In this document: positions 31,721 to 41,708 of the stretch, piece by piece | Layout of the letters: every line of letters begins with the position of its first letter | Numbering within the stretch: the first letter of the stretch is position 1 | From: Meconema thalassinum | Taxonomy: Eukaryota; Arthropoda; Insecta; Orthoptera; Tettigoniidae | Reading direction: 5' to 3' | Length of the DNA: 64,000 nt | Assembly: GCA_946902985.2 (NCBI GenBank) | Contig: OX336393.1 | Location: 129,360,533-129,424,532 of the forward strand | Translations under genes and position numbers: made by a program | Notes under the pieces: model-generated | Databases searched by the model: none | What the model saw: the letters and a program-made list of their open reading frames with translations, nothing else | Told to the model about the DNA's origin: nothing

Positions 31721-32200
31721 ACAGTAAATTATGCAAGGGAGCATAGAATCACTTCGCCACTACTGGAATGAGCATAGACTCACTTCGCCAGCCACAGTAA
31801 TGGAGGGAGTTTTAGAATTGTATGTTCAGTGCTTGTCAAAGATCGTATTAACACAGGGAAGCCCATTCTTAAGGCTACATTCTGAGCTATTGCCCCGGAT
31901 TCCAGGTTCGATCCCCGCTCTGCCAAGAAATTTAATTCTGGTCTGAGGACTGGAACGGGGCGCACTCGTGAGGCAAAACTAAGAAGAGCAAAGTTTGATT
32001 CCCATCTCAACAATCTTGGATGTGGTTTTCCGTGGTTTCCCACTTCCACTCCAGGCAAATACCGGGATAGTTCCTAACTTAAAGCCTCGGTCGTTAACTC
32101 CCCATTCCCCACATTAATTACAAATGCACACATCAACACAGCCATCACATTAACACAGGTTATCAGAGAAAAGTTTACACTCGCACACCTGTTCGCCAAT
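31060..32200 (-). repeat. Duplicated Helentron-plus-SINE segment, copy 1
   Basis: The OTU and zinc-finger part of the Helentron remnant together with the adjacent S2 SINE (31866-32200). The whole block, in the same order and with the SINE at the same site, recurs at 32680-33765, so the SINE was already in place before the duplication. Confidence 0.85.
31866..32200 (+). mobile_element. SINE family S2
   Basis: tRNA head with CCCCGGATTCCAGGTTCGAT (B-box) then CCGCTCTGCCAAGAAATTTA; body TTTCCGTGGTTTCCCACTTC; tail with CACATTAACACAGGTTATCA. Confidence 0.85.
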
Positions 32201-32274
32201 ATGTTAACGCTGATGTATGTGTTTGAACTACTGGATATAAGTTCAATGTTCCCCATCTCTTGATGAATACAGTA

Positions 32275-32645
32275 CTTTTGCATTTGCCAGTTGGCACAGG
32301 CTAGAGTAAAAGGTGGCTTTTCACCGATGTCTCAGTCTCACTCATGGCTGTGATTATATGGAAGCTACTGAGGTATGGGTGGTGCTTAGTAATGGCATTC
32401 GGGGCACAGTCAGTGCCTGTGAATGCTGTGAAAGGTTCAACTCATAGGGTTAGGACTACTGTTCTGACTCAGTGAGGAAAGCAATGGCAAACTACCTCAC
32501 TCCTCTTCTTGCCTAGAACGCCTCAAAATAGCGCTGCCTTGGGTTTTTGTGGGTATCTACTCACATAACGTAACGGCGGTACTTTTTGAGGATCCAACCA
32601 GCCTTCGGGCTGACTACCTAACAGACAGACAGACAGACAGACTTA
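32275..32645 (+). mobile_element. LINE/SINE 3' end with (CAGA)n tail
   Basis: Ends GGATCCAACCAGCCTTCGGG CTGACTACCTAACAGACAGA with a (CAGA)n run. The last ~140 bp (CTCCTCTTCTTGCCTAGAAC, ATAACGTAACGGCGGTACTT) recur 5'-truncated at 59455-59594. Variable 5' truncation with a shared 3' end and simple tail is a sign of retrotransposition; the partner LINE was not identified. It sits between the two Helentron copies. Confidence 0.7.
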
Positions 32646-32679
32646 AAAATTAATATCATTGCATTGTTGCAGCTTGGCA

Positions 32680-33765
32680 AATATTTTATATTTCAGCAGA
32701 TCAATTTTACCATCACAACAGTAAAGGCCAAAGTAACCGCGCGTAGATTTTACGCAAGAGAAATACAATGTAGAACAATGCTTACATTTGATCGTCAAAG
32801 ACCTTTCACTGTACTGCATAACATCTGGAATTGTTTCTGAAATGGCCTATTTATATTGGATTTTAAATGTGGCTTCGTATTATTCGATAACACTAGAGTG
32901 ACCTGCAATATCGGAGCCGCTAAATATTAAATGGCAAAAAATACTTCCATTGCCGAAATCAACTGCGTAGTTAGATTCAGTACTCTAAACAAATAATCAT
33001 TAAACAACTGTCTTATACAATGAAGTTCAACATGACCGTCCAGAGACTCTCATACTCAAGTTGGTTGGTGAGGAGAATGCGATGAGACTGATCGCTTACA
33101 ATAAATTCCTTATAATTGTTCCTGCCAGCGAAATGTTTGGCAATAGCTTGAAAACGCAGCGCAGAATGACATTCTTCATTTTGATATAAACAGTACAAAA
33201 CTGCTCTAAATAAGCTATTTCCATCACCTGTTATAGTTTATGGCAGTACATTTTGCAGGGGAACATAGAATAACTTCGCCAACTACTGGAATGAGCTTAG
33301 GCATATACTCAATACTCACTTCGGCAGTCACCGTAATGGAGGCTGTTTTAGAATTCTATGTCCCGTGCATGTCAAAAATCGTATTAACACATGGAAGCCC
33401 ACCCATTCTTGGCTATCGCCTCGGAGACCCGGGTTACATTTCCTGCTCTGCCAAGAAATTTAATTCTGGTCTGAGGGCAAAAACGGGGCACATTCAGTCT
33501 CTAGAGGTATAACTAAGAAGAGGAAGGTTTGATTCCCACCTCGACAATCTTAGATGTGGTTTTCCGTGGTTTCCCACTCAAGGCAAATACCGGGATGGTT
33601 CCTAACTTAAGGCCTCGGCCGTCACCTTGCCATTTCCCACCTTAATTACAAATACACAAAGTAATGCAGCTATCACAATAATACGGGTTATCAGAGAAAA
33701 TTTTACACTTACACACCAAAGTACATGGGGCTGAGTGACAACGATGTCGGAGCCCTTCAAACGAA
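32680..33765 (-). pseudogene. Helentron remnant, second copy (zinc finger and OTU) with S2 SINE
   Basis: Paralogue of 31060-32200. Minus-strand pieces: OTU-like region with MYCLYQNEECHSALRFQAIA (33198-33030) and, at 32830-32690, the zinc-finger segment with KHC and CCDGKIDL-like residues, each with stops. An S2 SINE in plus orientation follows at 33404-33765. The Rep and helicase parts are absent from this copy. It differs from copy 1 by many substitutions and small indels, for example an extra segment around 33130. Confidence 0.8.
33404..33765 (+). mobile_element. SINE family S2 in duplicated segment
   Basis: Head GCCTCGGAGACCCGGGTTAC with a damaged B-box (GGGTTACATTTCC), body TTCCGTGGTTTCCCACTC, tail AGTACATGGGGCTGAGTGAC. 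Same position relative to the Helentron as in copy 1. Confidence 0.82.
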
Positions 33766-34029
33766 TTATGTTTGCCAAGTGTCTCTCATGGCGAAAGCAA
33801 TTGTGGACACGCGCCAGGGCCTGGAAAACTACCTTTTCACTAATAATTTAAGAGTATATCGACGATGCATAATTTATAACTTTTAGTCTAGGATGCTACC
33901 AACTTGACCACCGAAGCATTGGGAAGAAATTGCAATATTAAAGTACATAAACAACATAGCCTACACACTCAACTGTCAGTTAATGTTCTTCAACGTTTCC
34001 CTTCTTAAAAATTCCCCTCTATAACTCTC

Positions 34030-34560
34030 CATCACTTGAAAACGCGCCATGTTTTGTGTTTTAAATATATCGATGCAATGGTGCTGCCATCTGTTGTTAG
34101 TTACTGAAACTATATGGGCGAGGTACTGCCATATTTTGTCAGTTACTGCAATTGATGGCAGATATTAGCTCTTTTGACCACATGCTGTAATGCAATGGTA
34201 AAACGGAAATAAAACTTATTGAGAGGGAATGTAGGAATCTTTAACTGACATAAAACGTTACTAATAATCCTTGATAAAACAATATTTAACTATCACGCGA
34301 AAACTCGCCATCAAGGCCATGCCTTGTGTTTTAAATATATCGACGCAATCTGCTCTCAGTTACTGGAACTATATTGGCGAGGTACTGCCATCTGTTGTCA
34401 GTTACTGGAACTGATTGCAGATATTCAAACGACGTATTGAGGACATGCTGTAATGCAATGGTAACACGGAAATAAAACGTGTTGAGAAAATGTGTTATGT
34501 ATCTTTAACTGACATGAAACCTTACTAATACTCCTTGATAAAACAATATTTCAGTGGCAA
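34030..34560. repeat. Tandem duplication, ~270-bp unit
   Basis: Two copies: GTGTTTTAAATATATCGA begins at 34056 and again at 34326. Shared landmarks include GGCGAGGTACTGCCAT, CATGCTGTAATGCAATGGTA, TATCTTTAACTGACAT and CTTGATAAAACAATATTT. Each unit also contains shorter internal repeats of CTGCCATCTGTTGTCAGTTA. Confidence 0.85.
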
Positions 34561-34567
34561 AAAAAAA

Positions 34568-34650
34568 AATACTGGCGAGAGTTGGGATCGAACCTGCGAT
34601 CTTTGGATCCACAGTCAATCGCCTTAACCAAATAGCTACTCGCGCACTCA
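34568..34650 (-). mobile_element. tRNA-like SINE head (S9-like)
   Basis: Inverted B-box TTGGGATCGAACCTGCGATC and A-box region CCTTAACCAAATAGCTACTC, at tRNA spacing, followed by unrelated sequence. Confidence 0.55.
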
Positions 34651-34759
34651 CATTTAGATGCAGACGCAACCATTCACTATCTTCAAAAGCCGCTATCTGA
34701 AGAAAATAATCCAATTCATTATCAATAAAATCAATATACATTCGTATATGTTCATACTG

Positions 34760-35515
34760 TTATTATATTGTATTGTCAGAACTTGGTTAATGTATGTTTT
34801 CAATTACATGGAAGCTTATTAATTAACTTACATTTTAATGGACTTCTCACCGCCATTTTGTCATGAGCCCAGGCGGATTGTGCGCATGCGCGAGGGGCAA
34901 GAATTCTGCTATTTTCTATATTTATTTAAAAATATACCGTATTATATTTGTTTATTTTAGAGACACTCTGCAAATCTACAGGCCAAGAGCTTTCGTTAGA
35001 GTGCTCTACGAAGTAAATTGGTTCTGTCGTTCTCTCTATCTCGTGATAACAAAAATCACCTTACTGTTTTAAATATATAGATTTATATTTTGCTTGTTTC
35101 GATAATGTTCCTGCGTGAAATTGAGTTTAAATTGCCTTTGAATAGGCCTTCTTGTGAGTAAAGAGAATGTATCCAGTAATAGTTCATGAAGGCTTGCTCA
35201 ATTCTCGTATAAGCACAACGATTATATTATATTGATGACTGCATTACCGTTATGTGGGTTAATATTTGAATAGCCATTGCGCAGAAACATAATACCGGCA
35301 ATGCCGACTATTTACAATGTTTGATATTAAGGCATTTTACCATTTAAATACTGATACGAAGACTTCGAACATGTAGCCTATCAAGTCATTTGTTTCAATC
35401 ACTTGACACCAGAGTTCGCATGAGCGTTTTCCGTTCAGTATGTCATATACAATCCACATGGCCGAGAGTACGTCATGGTATCAATTTCCGACACCACGCG
35501 CTTATTGTTTCTCGT
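34760..35515. other. Intron sequence, nothing recognised
   Basis: No gene or classified repeat recognised; contains GCGCATGCGCGA near 34880 as a GC-rich island. Confidence 0.45.
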
Positions 35516-35517
35516 AC

Positions 35518-35757
35518 CACTGCCAGCTGGGTCTTACCACTGCCCGCTGGATCGATCGATCGAGTTGGCTGTGCATCTTATACTTCCGTTCGTTCCACCA
35601 CTGCCAGCTAGTACACTTCCGCTCGATCGATCGAGCGGGCAGTGCATACTTCCGTTTTCCGCCACTGCCAGCTAGTACACTTCCGTTCGATCGATCGAGC
35701 AGGCAGTGCATACTTCCATTCGATCCACCACTGCCAGCTCAATCGTTCCGATCCACT
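35518..35757. repeat. Minisatellite, 61-66-bp units with CGATCGATCG palindromes
   Basis: CACTGCC begins units at 35538, 35599, 35663 and 35729 (and a partial at 35518). Full units contain CTAGTACACTTCCG, the 14-bp palindrome CTCGATCGATCGAG or a variant, GGGCAGTGCATACTTCC and GATCCAC. CACTGCC and GGCAGTG are inverted within each unit, so each unit can fold on itself. Confidence 0.9.
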
Positions 35758-36009
35758 TCCATCCCCAATTTTCAAAATCACTCCGACAAAATTATCCAGC
35801 AACCGAGCGGACAGATGTTACACATCAAAAAGTGCCAACCAAGGTCAAAGGAGGTAGCTGGCTGGATGACGTCACGCTCACCGGAGCGCGCGGGGAAACA
35901 AGGAAGCTCAAGCAGTACTATGACGTCACACACCTCAGTGCATTCTCGGTACATTTCGTTCAGTCACCGTAACGTAACACCAGACCACAGAGAAGTCGAC
36001 ATAATCATT

Positions 36010-36012
36010 TAA

Positions 36013-36075
<63 letters not shown>
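36010..36075. repeat. (AAT)n microsatellite
   Basis: About 21 AAT units. No SINE body was recognised next to it. Confidence 0.95.
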
Positions 36076-36351
36076 TACGCGCCGTTGGCTGACTAAATAC
36101 GGAAACTATAGGGACTAAAGTGCGTGAGAATTTTGCCAGTGGTGATCTCTTCCACGGAAGTTGTTCCAAGGGCGTTGGTAATGGCTTTAGAGGAACTGCA
36201 AATGAAAAACCTGATTGCCAGAATTCAGAAGGCAGTGATGCAGGATACGTGTCACACTGTTAAGCTATTTTTTATCTCTATAAGGTTTACATGATACTTG
36301 ATTGTGAAATCCGTATCTTGTAGACTGTGTTATACCATATTTATGACAAAT

Positions 36352-36680
36352 TAGCGGCTTCGGTAGCGTAGTTGGTAGCATGCTGAACTGATGTGCCCAA
36401 AATCGCGCGTTCAAACCCGGCCGAAGTCGTCGGATTTTTTAAGAGCTTTAAAATTCTTCAGTATGCTTTCCTTCGGGAGGGAAGTAAATCCGTCGGTTCC
36501 ATGTCATAGATTTATGGCATGTAAAAGTTTCTTCCACTAACTAAACTTGTGTGAACCTAAATTTCTAGGTTAGATTTCGTTGAAATGCTCTATCAAACTT
36601 CCAACGTTCACCACTAGGTGGCAGTGACACCTGGTAGCGAAAGTTGGAACTACTTGAAATTGAATTGAATCTAACCATCG
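36352..36680 (+). mobile_element. SINE family S1
   Basis: Head GGCTTCGGTAGCGTAGTTGG (A-box) and GCGTTCAAACCCGGCCGAAG (B-box); body TTCCATGTCATAGATTTATG, TTCCACTAACTAAACTTGTG, AGGTTAGATTTCGTTGAAAT and CCACTAGGTGGCAGTGACAC. It preserves the uninterrupted site used by the 2.8-kb TIR element elsewhere. Confidence 0.88.
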
Positions 36681-36789
36681 CCCACCTAGGCCTACCTCTG
36701 CTTCTCTAATCCTCTACAGCCAAACTAATTAACCTCGTAGATAATCTCTCCTCCCTCATTATCTTCACATGACCCCACCATCGACTCAT

Positions 36790-36965
36790 ACGAACAGCTT
36801 AATAATAATAATCATAATAATACTCTTATGGTCTAAAATTCCCTTTAACTACCATCGATTTAGAGACGCCAAGATGCCGGAATTTAATCCCAAAGTGGTC
36901 CTGCAGCGCGCCAACAAACCAACTGTCTCGCATCAAATGTCAACTAACTGCACCGTGATTTGGTC
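36790..36965 (-). mobile_element. SINE family S6, 3' part, decayed
   Basis: AATAATAATAATCATAATAA tail, then TTTAGAGACGCCAAGATGCC and AATTTAATCCCAAAGTGGTC, matching the 3' part of S6. The tRNA head is lost. Confidence 0.55.
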
Positions 36966-37199
36966 TCGCAAACACTGTCACTGTAGGATAGAGCATAAGC
37001 TCCTACGTCAAGCAACTGGGCTCATGCAGATGACACAGGATCGTAAAGCTTATACTGTAATGTATTTTATTTTCTAACTACTTCATTGTGTTATTTTATC
37101 AGCTCGGATTTTATGTTTCCTCTTCCGCTCGAGAATATCGTGAAGGGAAACATAATTTGTGTTGATATTGCAACACCATTTGGACCATCTTTAAAGAGA

Positions 37200-37712
37200 T
37201 GGTTGGTTCCTCAGTTTAGGGGCTACAACAACGTGGTCATGTAGCCCCGTGTACTTTGGGTGTGTGTAGAATCTGTCTGATAAACGGTGTTAATTGTGAT
37301 GGCTTTATTAGTCTGTAATTCAGGTAAGGACTGCAGACGGTCAATATTTCAAGTAGTACTGTAGTTCCTACTTTTACAACCAAATGATACCGTCAACGAC
37401 ACCTAGCTGTGAATTTGGCTGCTATACATGTCACCGCAACCAGCACCTGGTGACGAACGTTGGAACTTAGAGAGTTAATCAAATCTAACCTAAAAAAAAT
37501 TGTTTCACACATTTGTAGTTAGTGGCTGGTTCTTTCACATGCCATAAATCTATGACATGGACCAGCCGGCTTTACTTCCCCTTCGAAGAAAGGCATACTG
37601 AGGGATTTTAGGCTAACCCTCTTCAAAAATCCGACTACTTCGGCCGGATTCGAACCCATGATCTTGGGCATAGAAGCTCAGCATGCTACCAACTACACCA
37701 CCGAATCCGTTA
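37200..37712 (-). mobile_element. SINE family S1, full length
   Basis: From 3' end GGTTGGTTCCTCAGTTTAGG (37203) through GTGGTCATGTAGCCCCGTGT, GACGAACGTTGGAACTTAGA and GGCTTTACTTCCCCTTCG to the inverted tRNA head (GGATTCGAACCCATGATCTT; GCTACCAACTACACCACCGA) at 37712. Useful reference for both interrupted copies (6173-6975; 18465 with 21481). Confidence 0.9.
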
Positions 37713-37739
37713 CCATAAAGAGAGAGCGTGCATTTTAAA

Positions 37740-37830
37740 CCACATTAACATGGGGATACCACGTAAATACGAGGTTCCGCGGCTTATGTTCGCTAGGTTA
37801 ACGGTCACGTAAAATTAAAAGTTTCGTTCC
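37740..37830 (+). mobile_element. SINE family S5, 3' fragment
   Basis: ATACCACGTAAATACGAGGT, CGCGGCTTATG and TTAACGGTCACGTAAAATTA match the 3' third of S5. Confidence 0.65.
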
Positions 37831-38140
37831 TTTTATTTGTAGATGGATGGATTTTCCCCAGTTTCACTACTACAATCACTTCTCTCTTCAGCCCATCTGC
37901 GGTGAAGGAACCTAGGGCACATACGAGGAAATGTGATCATAGGAGAGATATCGGTTAAAGAGGATTCTGCGCCCGAATCCCACATATAGGGCGTTCCATG
38001 TGTCGCGTTAGTAGGCTACATGTACTTTAGCCCGAGACATTCTCTACTCAGGCGCGCCTCTACAGGGTAGGCAAGGTAGGGTACGTCAACTTGGACATTA
38101 TGAAACTGGCTATGAACAAGGGCGGATCGAAAAATCTTTG

Positions 38141-38173
<33 letters not shown>

Positions 38174-38500
38174 CAAATAAAATATACTAGTGGGCCCGTG
38201 CGAGCTTCCTCGACGTGAATGTAGGTTTATGGGGTAGTAGGGAAGAATGTGGGAGAACGAAGTTTTAAATATTGAAGAAATGTATTTATTGTTGTTAACG
38301 GCATACGTACATGATACGAACACAAAGAATTATGTTGAACAGTGTTTTGTACACAGCATCTCTTTGTAGACAATATTCGATGTTACAACGAATTCATCGG
38401 TTATTGTATGCTCGGGAGTTTCTTCTACAGCAATTTTTACATTTGCAAAGGATTGAACCCTAGAGAAAGTCTTGGCGAGACCACACCGGAGCCATCTGCT
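37831..38500. other. Intron sequence with poly-T run
   Basis: Poly-T at 38147-38173. No gene recognised; a minus-strand poly-Lys frame is an artefact of the T run. Confidence 0.5.
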
Positions 38501-38504
38501 GAGA

Positions 38505-38650
38505 GACGCCGCGCTCCCTCCATATGGCTCTCGCCGCAGCGCTGCCCTGCACTCCAGTGGCAAGCTCGCCTAGCAGTACGCCGCGCTCCCGCCAGATGGC
38601 TGCCGCCGCCGCACTGCCCTGCGCTGTAACGGCAGGCTCGCCAGGTTACG
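38505..38650. repeat. GC-rich 72-bp tandem pair
   Basis: Two copies of CGCCGCGCTCCC...CATATGGCT / CCAGATGGCTGCCGCCGC...CTGCCCTGC...GGCAGGCTCGCC. It immediately precedes the 5' end of the rolling-circle element at 38672. Confidence 0.8.
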
Positions 38651-39168
38651 GTACTCCCATTGTAAATGTACTTTTTTAACCTACTTTTCACATTTTGCAA
38701 AAATGAGGAAAAAGTAGACTTATGAGATCGGGCAAATGTGTGTCTGTCTGTCTGTCCTTTTGTCTGTCTGTCTGTATGTCTGTCTGTCTGTCTGTCTGTC
38801 TGTCTGACTGTGTGAGTGTGTCCCCCTATCGACTCCTAAACAGGTGCAGCAATTGAAACCAAATTTGGTAGGAGTAAAGACCTATACCTGAATATCTCAC
38901 AGCCATATTTGAAAATGATGTCAGTGCTACCAACTGCTGAAAGATCGCAATTGAAATTTGAACTCCATGGTGGATATCTTGACATGGCAGTGTTGCCAAA
39001 ATGAATATAAGCCTGCTGATAGTTCCTAATTTTAGATGCATATAACTTCTACACTATCAATTGGATTTCAACCAAATTTCGTAAGTGCTATGTGTACATA
39101 AACAAATATGACAGCTTGTTCTTAATAGCCACCAGGGCTGCCAACTGTTAATAAATGCTCTCATTTTT

Positions 39169-40662
39169 AGCCTATTTTCAATTTTGAAAAAATAGGCTTA
39201 TGAGATCACCTTTTGTCCGTGTGTGTGTGCGTGTGTGTGTGTGTGTGTGTCCCTAATAAAATCTAAACGACTGGAGCGATTTCAATGAAACTCGGTAAGG
39301 TCATAGCAACATTCTGGCCGACCTCGACCGTGCCCTTCAAATTTTATTCTGTCGCACCAATCCAACATGGTGGCTGTGCGAAATATTTCACCAGCATTCA
39401 GTATCTCCGAAACTATTACTGATATCACCCTGAAATTTTCTACGGTGATAAAGGCCACTACTAGAAGTTCACCTATGAGACGTTCAAAAACCTGGTAAAT
39501 ACAAAAACAACATGGCGGCCAAGCGAATTTGCGACTTTTAAATAGGCTTTTCTCGCGATTTAACAATCCAAACGTACTGAAACTTGGTACTGAAAATGTA
39601 TATACACATTGTAATGCACTGGCATCCAATTTCGTTCAATTGTTCACATAACCTCAAAATGGCGGCTGTGCAAAATATTTCACTGGCATTCTATATCTCC
39701 GAAACCATTACAGATATCACCCTGAAATTTTGTACGATAATAAAGGGCACCGTTACACGTTTATCTATGTACTTTTCAAAAACCTGTAAAGTACAAAACG
39801 AACATGGCGGCCAAGCGAAGTTGAAACAATTTAATAGACTTTTCTCTTGATTTAACCATCTGAGCGCAGTGAAATGTGGTACAATAAATGATTAAACATA
39901 TTGTAATACAATGGCATCTAATTTAGTTAAATTGTTTACATAACCTCAAGATGGCGGCTGTGCGAAATTTTAATATTAAGTTTTTATTTCTTGTGTCGTA
40001 ATCATGTGATCGAAGTGAAAGTTTGAACAATTAAGCTACACATTATTTTTCCTTTAATGGTACACAACACTATGGCCAATACATAAAACAATCCAAAATG
40101 GCGAGCATCCAAAATATTTTGGCGGTTCTCAATATCTACGAATCCTTTACAGCAATCAAAGTGGTTTTTTTTAATGTTCATAGAGGCTATGAACATAAGT
40201 TCACCTATAGACCTTTCAGTAACCTGGTGAGCGCAAATCCAACATGGCGGTGATGCGAAGTATAAATACTCAATTGGACGTTTCTCGTGATTTAATCATC
40301 CGAATGCAGTGAAACTATGCACGTTAAATGATTATACAAATATTAATCCATTAGCATATAATTTATTTCTATTGTTTTGATAACCACAAGATGGCAGCTG
40401 TGCGAAATTTTAAAATCTCGTTTTTACTTCTTGTGTCCTAATCATGCGATTGAAGTTTGAATACCACACGTACACAATAATCTTCATGAAATAGTACATA
40501 AATAAAAATCCAACCTGTCGATCATCAGAAATATTTAGACGGTTCTCAATATCTACGAATCTATCACAACAATCAAACTGAAATTTTGTATGTTGATAGA
40601 GGCAATTGACAGGAGTAGGTTATATGAAAATAGGCTGTATAGTTCTTCACGGAACTACTTGT
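39169..40662 (+). mobile_element. Helentron-like element, family B, built of ~146-bp modules
   Basis: Inserted in family A copy H2. 5' end AGCCTATTTTC with an adjacent inverted partner (AAAATAGGCT), ATGAGATCACC, then a (TG)n/(GTGT) run. 3' end GAAAATAGGCT (40626-40636) and hairpin AGTTCTTCACGGAACT (40641-40656), then ACTTGT. The 5' and 3' 11-mers are perfect inverted repeats. The interior repeats with a period of 145-147 bp: ATGG motifs start at 39367, 39512, 39659, 39804, 39951, 40098, 40245 and 40391; alternate modules are more alike (294-bp higher-order repeat). Insertion fell between T residues without a target duplication, as known for Helentrons. Confidence 0.78.
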
Positions 40663-40837
40663 TTGAAATCCAAATACCCATATATCAGAAAGTATGCAAG
40701 CCGACAGCTTTAAACTATGCACACGTATAGTACCTGACATTCTATATTAATTTGGAGTAACTTATATACGTCAGTGCTACCAACATGATTTTAAGCCTGC
40801 TGAGAGGTCCAACTTTAAATACATGTAACTTCTATAC

Positions 40838-41708
40838 TGGTTTAGATCCCTTATTTGGGGGTGGATCTAAAAGGAAGAGTTATTGTACTAATTTATAAAG
40901 CTGTGCCTAAAAAGGGTAGCTTCCCTTGGCAGGGTAAGCTGACCAGTGTAGAGTGTTGTGGTGTGCTAGGAACTAGGGGGCGTTCCTATAAATAATGTAG
41001 TAGTGTTTGAAGGGATGGGACCCAATGCAAGGGTCACTGTGCTGGTCGCTCAGCTGACTGGCTTATTATGTAACTGAATCTGCTCGTATCAGCCGAGTGG
41101 CACGCGCTGCTTGCTAGCAGCCGGGTCGGCTCGAGAAATACAATGGTATCTGAGCTAGCGCTATTAGACTACCGTCTGTCACGTCTAACCGTGACGGGAG
41201 TAAGGAAGGGCGTTGGGATGTAAAGAGGCGTATGGACAGTAAGACTAGTGTGATGTGTTGACCAAGTGTTTATTGGTCTGTAATTCTGAAGTATGAGTCC
41301 CTTGTAGGGAATGTAATTATGTTCACAATGTAAAGTACAAGTTGTGGGTTAAAGGTTACAAAAGTAGGATGTCTGAACACGACTGACTCACCTCTGATGA
41401 CACTGGCGTAGCCTTCGGCCGTATCGTTGAAGCACTGATAATGGAGAGATCCCTTGACCTGATTAAGACGCCTTCTTATACTCTTCGGCGCTATGCTGTC
41501 AGCAATGTCTTGGCATTGCTGCCCCAGTTAATAGTATGTCGCTGTGTGTAACCCTTGTGCAAGGACTGAGCTGCTTTCTAGAGTGGCAAGCTGTCCTTGC
41601 TACGTTTATGGATGTTGGCCCGGCTTTCCAAGGGTTGCCCGTTAGGAGATTTAGGCAGATGATGGGGGGATGGTCTCCAAGGGGTGCATACCCCTGGGAG
41701 GCTGTACA
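40838..41708 (+). mobile_element. Solo LTR (871 bp) inserted in rolling-circle element
   Basis: Starts TGGTTTAGATCC and ends GAGGCTGTACA (TG...CA), flanked by perfect 4-bp duplications ATAC (40834-40837 and 41709-41712). Removal restores CTTCTATACTATCATTTGG, as in the family A consensus (CTTCTACACTATCAATTGG at 39050-39065). A TATAAATA box on the plus strand at about 40997 suggests plus orientation. No internal gag or pol. The 4-bp duplication fits Gypsy-type integrases, but class is not proven. Confidence 0.85.

Noticed and set aside
35440..36012. 190-codon frame with repeated peptide
   Set aside because: The periodic peptide comes from the 61-66-bp minisatellite; overlapping frames on both strands are equally open.
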